A stretch of DNA of 29,697 bases from Chromera velia (taxonomy: Eukaryota; Sar; Chromeraceae): the NCBI GenBank assembly GCA_018398765.1, contig JAHBMJ010001215.1:3654-33350 (forward strand), written 5' to 3'. The stretch's first letter is position 1; the number at the start of each line of letters is the position of its first letter. Below the pieces are notes generated by a model. It was not told the DNA's origin. It saw nothing but the letters and a program-made list of their open reading frames with translations, and did no database searches. This document shows, in pieces, positions 1 to 10,148 of this stretch. The translations under genes and the position numbers were made by a program.

Positions 1-2
1 GA

Positions 3-82
<80 letters not shown>

Positions 83-91
83 AAAAAAAAA

Positions 92-143
<52 letters not shown>

Positions 144-171
144 AAAGAAAGAAAAGAAAGAAAAGAAAGAA

Positions 172-207
<36 letters not shown>

Positions 208-226
208 AAAAAAAAAAGAAAAAAAA

Positions 227-258
<32 letters not shown>

Positions 259-345
259 GAGCAAGAGAGCAAGAAAGAAAGAAAGAAAGAAAGAAAGGAA
301 GGAAGGAAGGAAGGGAGAAAAAGAAAGGCAGGCAGGCAGGAAGAA
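1..345. repeat. GAAA tetranucleotide microsatellite
   Basis: The first 345 bases are almost pure (GAAA)n on the + strand, with short A-runs and patches of AAAAG, then a transition to GGAA and GGCA units near the right end. It runs off the left edge, so its true length is unknown. It probably lies in an intron of the malate dehydrogenase gene whose last exon follows. Confidence 0.95.
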
Positions 346-583
346 GGAAAGGAAGGGCAAGGAAGCACAAAAAAAAACTCGAAATAGTCTCGGTGAGGGA
401 GATCACACACAAGTGCATCTTGAGACGTCCTTTTTTTAATTTTCACACTGAAGAGAGTGTGTAGAGTGTCGTGTCGATTGTCTTGATATCGACTCTCCAA
501 TTCTTTGTCCTTTTTTTGCGCGCTTCCTGACCTTGTTTCTTTTCTTCCTTGTGAACCTCTCCTTGTCCCTTTCTGTCTTCTGC

Positions 584-616
<33 letters not shown>

Positions 617-951
617 AAAAGGAGGGAGAAGAAGAAGAAACATATAGTCTGTCTTTGTTCATGAAGAAAAGGAGGGAGAAGAAGAAGAAACGTATAGTCT
701 GTCTGTGATATAGTCTGTATGTCTATATGTCATGAAGAAAAAGAGGGAAAGAAACCATATAGTCTGTCTATATGTCTAAGGAAGAGGAAAACGGAGAAAA
801 AAACGGTGCAGTCTTTGTTTGTGCCTGTCTGTCGTCATCTTGTTGTTCCCTGTGCCGGCTTCCCTCTTCTTTCGTCTTCACCCGAAGTTTCCCATTCTCC
901 CCTTTTCCCCTTCTCTTCTCTCTGCCTGCCTGCGTCCCTCCACGCCTGCAG
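346..951 (+). other. probable last intron (part) of the malate dehydrogenase gene
   Basis: There is no recognisable coding sequence here. The block ends in a pyrimidine-rich tract followed by CGCCTGCAG, a strong 3' splice site, directly before the malate dehydrogenase exon. The 5' splice site and preceding exon were not found and may lie outside the window. Confidence 0.6.
617..790. repeat. short tandem repeat with a unit of about 50 bp
   Basis: Two clear copies start at 617 and 667. Each has a purine block (AAAAGGAGGGAGAAGAAGAA) followed by a TATAGTCTGTCT block and TTCATGAAG. A third, shorter copy lies at about 735-780. The repeat sits inside the probable intron. Confidence 0.75.
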
Positions 952-1132
952 GTACGCTCCCTTTTTCAGCAGCAAAGTGTCGCTGGACAAGGGGGGGGTG
1001 AAGGAGGTTCACGACGTCGGCGCTCTGGATGATTTCGAGAAGAAGCTCTTCGAAGAGATGAAGCCTGAACTCAACGCTCAGGTCGAGAAGGGAATCGCGT
1101 TTGGCAAGAAGTACGCCGAAGAGAAACTCTAG
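952..1132 (+). CDS. malate dehydrogenase, C-terminal exon (partial)
   Basis: This exon encodes the last 60 residues of an NAD-dependent malate dehydrogenase of the LDH/MDH family, which interconverts malate and oxaloacetate. The open frame after the CTGCAG acceptor reads YAPFFSSKVSLDKGGVKEVH and continues with a helix containing KPELNAQVEKG, matching the C-terminal pattern of mitochondrial/bacterial-type enzymes (F-F-S-x-x-V-x-L-x-x-x-G-V, then K-P-E-L-x-x-x-I-x-K-G). The exon starts with one base that completes a split codon and ends at TAG 1130-1132, where the family normally ends. Catalytic and cofactor residues lie in upstream exons not seen here. The C-terminus (EEKL) is not a canonical peroxisomal signal. 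Compartment cannot be judged without the N-terminus. The stop matters because it shows TAG terminates translation in this nucleus. Confidence 0.85.
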
Positions 1133-2602
1133 AACCGAAAGAAAAGCAAGAGAAAGAAGGAACAGAAGAAAGAAAAAGAATGAAACGGGGAAGAAACGAA
1201 AGAAGGAAAAAGGTCTTCACTCTGACAGGACAAGCGTCCTGTCTGTCTGCCTGGGTATCTGGCCGGTTTCTTTCATACACTTGTTAGACTGTCTAGCTTT
1301 GTTTGCCTGCTCAATCAAATGGCCAGATAGATCGATGGCCTGCATGCCAGAGAGAAGAGAAGACAAGAGAAGAGAAGAAAGACATAATCACCAAATCCCC
1401 CGGATTTTCTGCATGCTTGCGCACTCGCAGAAGAGTCTGGGGAGGGGGGGGGGAAGCAGAAGTTAGAGGATGAGGGGATCAGAGGGGGGGCGTTGGGAAT
1501 GGACAGACTTTTTTTGTGCGCACACAGACAGCCTCTGGTGGCTCTGCATGGCACGATTCGTCCTGTGAGACTCTGAGAAACATGTGGAGTGAAATGCGCA
1601 ACGGTTGGGTACTCCACGCAAGGGCCGGCAAGGCAGCATGACGTTAAAGTCCAGCTCCGTTGAATGCATGGCCGGTGGACGGATGCGGAGTCGTGCGGAG
1701 AGTCACCCGACCCGCTAGTTTGCTGGAGTTATGCATATAGTTACACCTTCATAATAGGTTATGTCTAAGGCTAGGTCTAAGGTTATGCCGGCCTATTTGT
1801 ATTTCATGCTACGCTAGATACTTGGCTCTATGAATTTTGCCTTTGCATGCCAATGCCTGGGCTAATCTGAAAACTAAATTTCTAGCGAACTTTTCAGTAA
1901 AAACATTTTTTGTAGTGATTGATTGATTTTTGATTGATACAAGATGTTGTTATAGACGCTCACGTGGTGAGTTTAGGTTCGTTAAAGTTACACGATTAAA
2001 CTTTGAGAAATAATACAAAAAATTAATTTATTTAGCGTGCTCACTATAATGTTAACCACTTCAATTCAATTCAATTTAACTCTAGTCTCAAAATTTTTTT
2101 ATGTGGTAGCAGCTGCTAGAGTAGCTGTCCATTCAGTAAAATTCTACTTAGGATAAGATAAGAGATAATAGGATTTATGTTCCGGGTTGTCCCGCGGTCC
2201 ACTGCCGCTTAAAATTAGAAGTGGGGCGCCACTGGCACTATGAGGGAAAAGTGGATTCATAAAAAAAATGGCTAGAAAGATTGCTAGAAAGAGGGCAAAT
2301 CTCTATTTAAAAAAAAAGAAAATGATAGATAACGGCCGGTACGTCGATTAGCAAGTTTCAGCTTCATTCCCAGCCTCGAATCCCAGGCCCATGCACTCGC
2401 ATGCAGTCGCCACAGCCTTCTCGGCGATGGGCTGTCTGGTCAAGAAAGTGGCTTACAGACAGGAATTCATATCTAATGGAAAGAATTGACAATGCAAGAC
2501 GCAACCGTGACCATGAAAGACTTTCAGCAATGTGGCTCCTTTTTGTGGTCAGAAACGGACCACACAATAATAGTCAACAGTCTTAAACGCGCGGAGTGTC
2601 AC
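1133..2602. other. intergenic region between convergent genes
   Basis: This region holds the 3' flanks of malate dehydrogenase (+) and RtcB (-). Purine-rich and G-run stretches occur at about 1140-1500. An AT-rich block with short TTATGTCTAAGG-type repeats follows at about 1740-2150. I found no coding sequence with homology and no tRNA. A 33-bp motif at 2174-2206 recurs at 26074-26106. Confidence 0.6.
2174..2206 (+). repeat. dispersed repeat fragment, copy 1
   Basis: TTTATGTTCCGGGTT is followed 27 bases after its start by ACTGCC, preceded by GGTCC. The same words with the same spacing occur at 26074-26106, so this looks like a remnant of a dispersed repeat family. Confidence 0.6.
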
Positions 2603-3573
2603 TTAGTATCCTTTCACGTTCACAAGCGGAAACAATCTGTGTTTTGCTTTGACCAGCGTCCGCTGGTTGCTCATCACCTCCCCGAGGTCTTTGTAAGCCA
2701 TCGGGGCTTCGTCGAGAACCTGCATGCATGAGAAAGAAAATTAAAGTGTTTGCATGATCGAAGATACGGATAGTAAATCCATGCATCAATATTGTGCATG
2801 TGCACAGACAGCCCCCCGGTGTCAATGCATGCACGTTCGAATTTCAAGAGTAGCCGGAGGTCAGGCGCCCTCAATCAATCCTTTCGGGAAAGAGAGGCAC
2901 TCACTGCCCTCAGTGCCCATGCATTCAGTAATTCAGCAAGAACGGAAGAGGAAAAGACGCATGCATGACACAGAGACGGAAGGGATGGAGGAAAGAAATC
3001 AGGTACTGAAATTATGGTCTCGAATGCTTTCTAGTTCTCCCTCCCTCTCTCGCTCTCTCTCTCACACACACACACACGTGCGTGGAGACGCACACACACA
3101 TATGTGTGTACTCACTTTTTGGTTCACATCGCACGTGATTCCCTCCATGGCCATCCGGAAATCCTTCTGCGCCATCCGGCACAAAACGAAAATAAAAGAA
3201 AGGTGCAGGGACAGAAAGGCAGTCGAGGCAAACGGGAGACACAGAGAGACTCATGAGATGAGGACGCACCCAGACTGCCCCTCGATCAAGGAACGGAGGC
3301 CTTGGCAGATCGACACGGAGAAAAAACAAACCGCTGCTCTCCTTCTGCGCTTTTCTCGCAGACAGTGAGAAGCATACGCACCCAGAAATAGCGAACGTAC
3401 TTGCTTGCGTGCTTGAGAGAGAGAGAGAGAGAGAGTGAGAGAGAGAGAATGGTCTCCCCCGTCCTGCACTTGCCTTCCTCAAATCGCCGCACAGTCAAGA
3501 CAGAACAACAAGAAAGCTGACCGACCGACCTACCATGTCCAACTCTTTGACGGCCTTATTGCGACTCATTCGC

Positions 3574-3642
<69 letters not shown>

Positions 3643-4092
3643 GTCAGTCAGTCAGTCAGTCAGTCGGTCAGTGAGTGAGTGAGTGAGGCAGGCAGGCAGG
3701 CAGGCAGAGTCCACTACGACATGATGAATTTGAGAAGCGTGCGTGAAAGAGGGCTCGAGAAGCACATATGCAGAATGAGTGAGAGAGAAAAAGGACAGAG
3801 AAACAAGCGAGGTGCTGAAGACCGAACTCCTATCAGGAGCGAAGCAAGAAACAATAATGGAGGGAGGGACAAAGACACGATCACACAGGAAAAATCCACA
3901 CCCCAGAAAAGCCTTGCGCAACCAACACCCCCCCAAAAAAGAAAGCATAGGATTCGAACCTGCCGGCACCATGCGAGCACGAATGTAGAGAGGTCCATGC
4001 TCCGAGGCCCTCCGTAATGAAGGACCCTGCAGGTGGAAGTGCATAAGTGGAGACGGAGGAAGGAAACGAACGAAAGAAAGATAGACAGACAG

Positions 4093-4135
<43 letters not shown>

Positions 4136-4160
4136 AAGAAAGCAAGAAAGCAAGAAAGAA

Positions 4161-4191
<31 letters not shown>

Positions 4192-4216
4192 GAAGGAAGG
4201 AAGAAAGAAAGAAGAA

Positions 4217-4247
<31 letters not shown>

Positions 4248-4313
4248 GAAGGAAGGAAGGAAGAAAGAAAGAAAGGAAGGAAGGAAGAAAGGAAGAAAGG
4301 AAGAAAGAAAGAA

Positions 4314-4356
<43 letters not shown>

Positions 4357-7300
4357 GAGCTCTAGAAAACAAGGGGTACGTAGCAGGTCAGAACAGAAGT
4401 CTGTACGGATGTAGTCGATCCTTCAGTTCGCACATCTTCTTTTCGTGCACCAGCGAAAGAAAGGGCAAACAAGACAACCGAAAGTGACCAAAGCCTCCAC
4501 CACTATCTGCACCTGCACAAAGTTTGCTGCCTCCATGCCGTCTTGTGTCCTCTATGCTTTTTCTCCCTTTGTGGTCTTATTTCTTGTCTTCTATTTGTCG
4601 ACAACTGGATCAGCACGCAACAAACAAAATCAGTGTGCATGTCAAAAGACCCACCCACCGGTGCCCATGCTGCCGGGAATAATGCCCAACTGTCCCTTTC
4701 TCGCCGATGTGGCCCCCTTTCGAGTTACCCACAGCTTTTCCTCGACCATCTCTCCTGAATTCTCGTCCCTGTACCTGCACACACGCAGATAGATCGAGGG
4801 CCGGGAGGCGGCATTTCATTCTATCAATACACTTCGTCTCTTCTGATGATGTTATTTTCGTCCCGCCTGGGTCAGACATAAAGGAGGAAACCAAGAAAGA
4901 AAGAAAGAAAGAAAGAGCAACAGCTTCAAAGTGAAATAGAGAAGGGCTTCCCTTCCCGTCACAAAGCAACGTGAGAGGTTTCTGTGCAGAAACAATTCAA
5001 AGTTGTTGCATGGGGCTGTCAGAAACGTCCATCCAGAAGTCTCGGAAGAGACAAAAACAAAAAGAACAAGCAGAGCAGAAATGAGACAAAGAGCAATCAA
5101 AGTAAAAACAACGCACTTGCACATCTCACAGTTGCAGTAGTTGTGATGGATGTTGACCATCTCGTGTTTTTTCATTTCCTTCCCCGTCACATCGCGGACC
5201 ACTCTCGCAAAGCTGTTCATCATCCTCTCTCTGTTCAGCATCGCGTAGTCCTGACACCATCTCATGTCCCTCAGGTAGTCCTGACCTTCTCGAGACCTGA
5301 CAACAAACAAACAAACAAATAAACAAACAAACAAACAAACAAACAAATAAACAAACAAACAAACAAAGGTTAAGTGATACACAGTCAGTCGATCAGGTAT
5401 GGGCAGGTTCGTTGATTCCCTTTTTTGTTTTACTTCTTGGAGCACCTTTTCTCGTGAGAATAAAGAGAAGTAACCACTGAGAAGCTTCACATCTCTCTAA
5501 TAATGCTCCATTTCCTGATTCAGTTGAAGAAATTCTTCTTTGCGATTTGTTACGGTAAACAATGCCGCAATTTTCGTTCCGCTTTCTTTCTACACGAATG
5601 CATTGAGTTGACTGACCTGATTGGAAGCCACGCGAGGCCATTCGGCTTCTCCCCGCTGACCCGCGCGGCCTGTTGATCGTAGTGTTGAGCGATGATGTTC
5701 CCGATGTTGCGGCTGCCAGAGTGCAGCATCATCCAGACGTCGTCGTTCTCGTCGAAGACCAACTCGATAAAGTGATTACCTGCAGGCAGGCAGGAGAGAG
5801 AAAGGAATTAAAATATCAGAGGCGGATGATTTTCTCAATCAATCAATGAAAGAAAGGAATGAATGAAGAAAAACAAAAGTGCGCAAGAAAGAAAGGAAGA
5901 AACAAAGAAACAATGAATGAATGAATGAATGAATGAATGAATGAATGAATGAATGAATAAAAACAACAAATCGAGAAAGATGGAGGCAGGAGGAAACGGA
6001 AGAAGAAAAGAAAAAAGCGAGAAGAGAAGCACCAATTGAAGCAGAAGCCCCCCTTTCCGGTGAGGAGAAGCTGAATAGGGGGCAGGGGCCCGGGCATAAA
6101 AAAAAGGGTGGAAACAGAAGAGCGAAGAAAGGAATGGCGGTCGGAAGGAGCGAGGACGAAAGACAGTGAGTGAAAGGAGGGAGTACGGAAGGAGGGGTTG
6201 GAGAAAGGGGGATAAGGAACGAACAAAAGAACAGAGGGACATACATTTATCAATGTGTTCATGCACGGGGGGAAACCGACCTCCCCCCAATGTTCCCACT
6301 TGACACAGATGTCTCTCCTCTAGCATCTGGAGCAAAGTGTCTGTGGGTCCCACTGCTTCCTGATTGCTGTGTGATCTTCTCTGCCGCTTTCCTTTTGATC
6401 CTTCCACGTTCACCTTGCCTTCCTCCTCTGTGTCTTCTTCCCCTCCCTCTGCCCCCACATACTTTTTCTTCATCAGCCTCTCTACCCCCTCGCGCGCGCC
6501 TTCGACTGGCTCGTCGTAATACGAAAACCCAACAGGCACGAGCTGCTTGATGCCCTTCTGAATTTTCTGTAGCTGTGCGCTGGTGAGGTCGCCCCTCTTC
6601 AAGCCCTCCACCGGGACTGCGCACATGCCACACCCAATGTCCACTCCCACAGCGTTCGGGCAGACGCCATCACGACTGGCGAAAACGGACCCGATCGTCG
6701 CACCTTTTCCTGCAGGAGGGGAAAGGAGAAAGGGGACCACATGATTGGGAGGGTGAAACAAACAAAAAGGAAAGAAAGTCTTTTCGACAGGGGGAAAGAG
6801 AGGGAGGGCACGCAGAGTGGAGAGCGAGTGAGAGCGTCAAAGCGAAAAAGGGAAAGGGACGGCGAAAGAGAGAAAGAGAGAGAGGGAGGGAGGGAGAACT
6901 TGCCCAGGCGAGGGCAAAGTATGTATCGGAATTCAGAATGTCGACTTCGTGTCTCTTCGCGTGTCTGCCTTCCGTGCATGAGTCTGCATGCACCTCTGTC
7001 CTCCCTCTTTTGATCTGTCTGTCTGTCTGCCTGCCTGCCTGCCTGTCTGTCTGCCAGCCTGTGTTGCCCCTGAATATTTCGTGCAAGCTCCTCACTACCC
7101 GCAGACAGACCGACCGACCTACCAAGATGGACGTCCGGCATCGCAGCCACGTGGCCCACCACGAAGGGCTGAGAGGCCAGTGCTTCAAGTTGCCCCCTCG
7201 TGCCCTCGTCCAAATCATCAGTGAACACAAACACAGGACGCTTGGTGCTCTCCAATTGAACAGGAAATTCTGCATGCACGGCAAAGACAAGGAACAGAGG

Positions 7301-7387
7301 AAATGATTCTGTCTTTCTCTGACGCGTGGCATATTCATTTTGTGAATATCGAACCACAAATGTTTTGATGTACATGCGTTCTGGGAG

Positions 7388-7430
<43 letters not shown>

Positions 7431-7438
7431 TGTGTGTA

Positions 7439-7484
<46 letters not shown>

Positions 7485-8171
7485 CCATGCGGGTCTGTGT
7501 CTGACTTACTTACTATGGTCGTTCCCTTGTGCCTCCTCGTCGTCCATCAACTGGAGTCGCCGTAGCTTCTCGGCCCCGGGAGGGAGGAGGGCGATTCGCC
7601 GTCTCTCCTCTTCCATCTCCATACGGTCAGAAAATTCCGAATACTCCGAAGCCGTGGACACAGATCCGGTGACAGAGCCGGACAGCCCCCCCCCGCTCTC
7701 TTCAATTCCGTCTACATCTTCGATCAAGTCTTCGGCCGCAGGAGAAACGGCAGAGAAGGAGACAGGGATGCCTGCAGTGACTGTTTGCGGACCTTTTGCC
7801 CTCCCCGTCTCGTCTCTCTCCGTCTCGCCCAGCAGCTTGTCTCTATTGTACAAAGAGGCTTTGTGTCTCCCCCCCCCACCAGTGGTTTTGGACTTTCTCT
7901 TGGGGGTCCCTTTGCCATGCTTTTCTTTCCCCCGCCCGCCTCTTGTGTGTGCATGCTTTGCACTGAAAAGAAGCGAGACGGGAGGCATGGAGCCAGAGTG
8001 GGCAGAGAACGGTGACGGTGAAGCACTCCGGAGAGAGACGGGGGAGACGACCAGGAAAGCACACTGCCGTCTCCTCTGCAACAGCAAGAGGGGCGGCTCC
8101 CCTTTACATACTAAGAGAAGCAGGGCAAGAGGAATGGCCCAGCAAACCAGCAGTGAGGAAAAGCTTTGCAT
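2603..8171 (-). CDS. rtcB: RtcB RNA 3'-phosphate ligase precursor, ten exons, with N-terminal presequence
   Basis: RtcB is a GTP- and Mn-dependent RNA ligase joining 2',3'-cyclic-phosphate and 5'-OH ends, in tRNA splicing or RNA repair. Exons in transcription order: 8171-7514, 7269-7123, 6709-6281, 5779-5617, 5296-5123, 4774-4659, 4026-3960, 3573-3534, 3166-3116, 2719-2603. They total 1962 nt (653 residues) and every splice phase agrees. The 3' end of exon 5 could instead be at 5117. Conserved motifs in order are MPDVHLGKGATIGSVFAS, GVDIGCGM (metal Asp and Cys), GGGNHFIEL, LHSGSRN, VNIHHNY, LWVTRKGA, LGIIPGSMG and SCSHGAGRRMSR (guanylylated His), then a C-terminal DEAPMAYKDL; all metal and active-site residues are present. 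The protein is longer than the usual 400-500 residues. Residues 1-25 form a signal peptide, about 26-190 a basic then acidic extension, and exon 3 carries a charged insertion before LCQVGTLGGG. An in-frame TAG four codons upstream supports this ATG. It ends at TAA. Targeting to a complex plastid or the secretory route is inferred. Confidence 0.93.
3578..3707. repeat. compound microsatellite in RtcB intron 7 (CA, GA, GTCA, GGCA)
   Basis: (CA)n, (GA)n, (GTCA)n and (GGCA)n follow one another directly. On the coding (-) strand the (TG)n end abuts the CAG acceptor of exon 8, so the microsatellite occupies the place of the polypyrimidine tract. Confidence 0.9.
4088..4357. repeat. (GA)n/(GAAA)n microsatellite in RtcB intron 6
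   Basis: About 270 bases of GA and then GAAA, GGAA and AAGAAA units lie inside the intron between exons 6 and 7. The long Lys/Glu/Arg or Ser/Phe/Leu frames that run through it are repeat artefacts. Confidence 0.9.
5298..5367. repeat. (AAAC)n microsatellite at an RtcB 3' splice site
   Basis: About 17 AAAC units with a few AAAT variants. On the coding strand this reads (GTTT)n and leads straight into TTGTCAG, the acceptor of exon 5, making the microsatellite the polypyrimidine tract of intron 4. Confidence 0.9.
5912..5957. repeat. (AATG)n microsatellite in RtcB intron 3
   Basis: Eleven near-perfect AATG units lie between exons 3 and 4. Scattered AATG/AATC units continue on the left at about 5838-5866. 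Confidence 0.9.
7390..7482. repeat. (TC)n/(TG)n microsatellite in RtcB intron 1
   Basis: (TC)n at about 7390-7413 is followed by interrupted (TG)n to about 7475. It lies within 40 bases of the exon 1 donor site, which reads GTAAGT on the coding strand. Confidence 0.9.
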
Positions 8172-9825
8172 CCGGCCCTTCTAGTGCACAGGTGAACAAA
8201 CTGGAAAGTACGAATTAGCCAGGGCACGCCAAGAAGCTTCACCGCAAAGTGGGTGTGTCGTCTCCATTGTCTACTGTGCGTAGACGAATTCAAATGTGCA
8301 GTGTATGGCAGTGTGCAGTAGAAACAGCGCGCACTGCATGTCTGCGCGCCAAGACAATCGAACTCAGCATAACTTAGCAGGCTGCTGAATCCAATATCAT
8401 TTCAGCCGCCAATGAATTTGAATCTGACGCAAGCAAGCTTGCGAACGGCCCCGGAAAGCAAGAAAAATGAGAACTTCACAATTGACGCACGCCGGCCAGC
8501 CGACCGGGCGGTCGCGCCGACCCCCCCCCCGCGGGAAAAGCCGCAGAACCCCCCCTCCCCCAGGAAAAAAGCCTGGGCGGCCTGTCACTTTCCGGGGCCA
8601 CTGACGCACGCATACATGGCGGCACGGGTTCATGCACGCTTTTCTAGACCATTTGGGGCAGGATCTTTCCGGGGCCTTTTTTTGGCGAAAGACATTGCGT
8701 GCATAGGCTGGGGTATTTTTGTTTTGTAAGTGCCCCCCGCTTTACTTTTTGGGGTGATGAAATCTCTCTTTAGTGTATGTGCTGGTGCATGCATGCATGG
8801 TATTACACAGCGGGGAGGGTACATATTGCACATATATCTTGTACGCATCATGTTACATCACCCGCATACATGCAGACGCGTCTCCTGCACGAAGTCTCAA
8901 TCTCCAGGATCAATCTCAAGAATCTCCAGGGTAGAGCTAGTATACGCATGACGCTTGACTAGTCCTTTGGCAACGAACTTTCACTTATGAACTTCAGAGA
9001 GATCGGTGATCACACAGCCTGCGAAAGATCTTTCTCTACACAAATCCAGGCAGCTCTTGAAGAAAGTCTTTCACCGGCCAATTTCTTTTCTGCTCGCATG
9101 ATACAACCTAGGATACAACGTTGAACGTACGTACAGGGCCACTACAACCACGGCCCCTTGACAGACATCTAACAGACGCAGTTCAGGATTTCCTTGACAG
9201 ATCTGAATCGAAATGGAAGGGACAGGGACCAATGGGGATTTTGCCTTGCGGGAGGCATGTAGTAAAGGACTCTAAGGTCAGCCTTTTCCCCGAGTAACTG
9301 TTTTCTGGTTTAACGCGGTGTCACCCGTGCCCACTGCATGAGCATCTTTGGATTTATTTCTCTCCTCAGGATTTCTTAGTCTGACGTGCGTATAGGTAAC
9401 ATCATATTCTACCATGCAACCATGGAGAAGGAATCTTGATGACAATGGCTGGTAGGTTGATCCTAACTCGTCCTAACTAGTTGCGCTTCAGGGAAGATGT
9501 CCTGATATGTCCTGCTGAGATTTGAAAGCCTTAGGGATGAAAGTACATGAGAACTAACGTCTCTTTCCAAGAGAAGACCCCTGTTCTCCTGCTTTACTAG
9601 AATCTATGGGGAGGCTGACAGTGGGAGACTGAACAACTGTACTATGTTGAGACGAAAACTCTTTCTCAATAGCCAGAGCGATATGTCTCATTCTAAATAC
9701 GCTTTGGACACCTAGCTCTCGTGACACTATTTGGAAGAAAAACATGCAAAGAACATTGCATGCAGGTGCTATCAGGTGCAAGTTATCTCTTATGGCTGCA
9801 GCCTTTATGTTTTATACGATCGACT
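8172..9825. other. RtcB upstream region; no gene recognised
   Basis: About 1.65 kb lies between the RtcB start codon and the 5' end of the gypsy element. It must contain the RtcB promoter, but I see no convincing TATA box. Visible items are a C- and G-run stretch at 8519-8575 and a GCATGCATGCATGG motif near 8787. Short open frames here show no recognisable homology. Confidence 0.5.
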
Positions 9826-9830
9826 GCTTG
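9826..9830. repeat. target-site duplication GCTTG, left copy (element 1)
   Basis: GCTTG directly precedes the TG of the 5' LTR and is repeated at 19412-19416 directly after the CA of the 3' LTR. A 5-bp duplication is normal for Ty3/gypsy integration. Confidence 0.9.
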
Positions 9831-10083
9831 TGTGGGCCTGTTACGAGCGTCGCGCTACGCTAGGGCCGCCGCCGACCTCGCAACGCCGTGTGCGCCCAGT
9901 CTGAATAAAGTGACGTCTGACCTTGACGTGCGAAAGTTATTCTGTGCCAGTCTCTCGATCGTGGTGTTGGCTGGTCTGAATAGTGGATCAACAGATTGAT
10001 TCTACTAGGTCATACTTTAATGTGAGTCTGCCTTCGATCTATGCTTATCGTAATTGAGCCTCTAGTACCGTACGCAGCTTGCA
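9831..10083 (+). repeat. 5' LTR of element 1
   Basis: 253 bp, starting TGTGGGCCTG and ending CAGCTTGCA. It contains CTGAATAAAGTG, a possible polyadenylation signal. It aligns without gaps to 19159-19411 at about 91% identity. Confidence 0.95.
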
Positions 10084-10086
10084 GTC

Positions 10087-10104
10087 TGGTAGTACAGAGC
10101 TGGT
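10087..10104 (+). other. primer-binding site of element 1
   Basis: TGGTAGTACAGAGCTGG begins three bases after the LTR. TGG pairs with the CCA end of a tRNA. The sequence resembles the initiator-methionine-type site (TGGTATCAGAGC) with a small internal change, so the primer identity is a guess. Confidence 0.65.
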
Positions 10105-10148
10105 TCGGCGAAGGGACAAATCTTTGCTCATTCTGATTTTCTTTCTTG

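Noticed and set aside
3948-4026. tRNA-like T-loop (GGTTCGAATCC on the - strand)
   Set aside because: The flanks do not form T or acceptor stems, and the bases belong to RtcB exon 7 (SCSHGAGR) and its donor site.
4033-4487. Long Lys/Glu/Arg-rich and Ser/Phe/Leu-rich open frames
   Set aside because: They are translations of the GAAA microsatellite in an RtcB intron.
7414-8184. 256-codon + strand frame
   Set aside because: It starts in the TG microsatellite and lies antisense to RtcB exon 1, which has signal peptide, correct splice phase and homology downstream.
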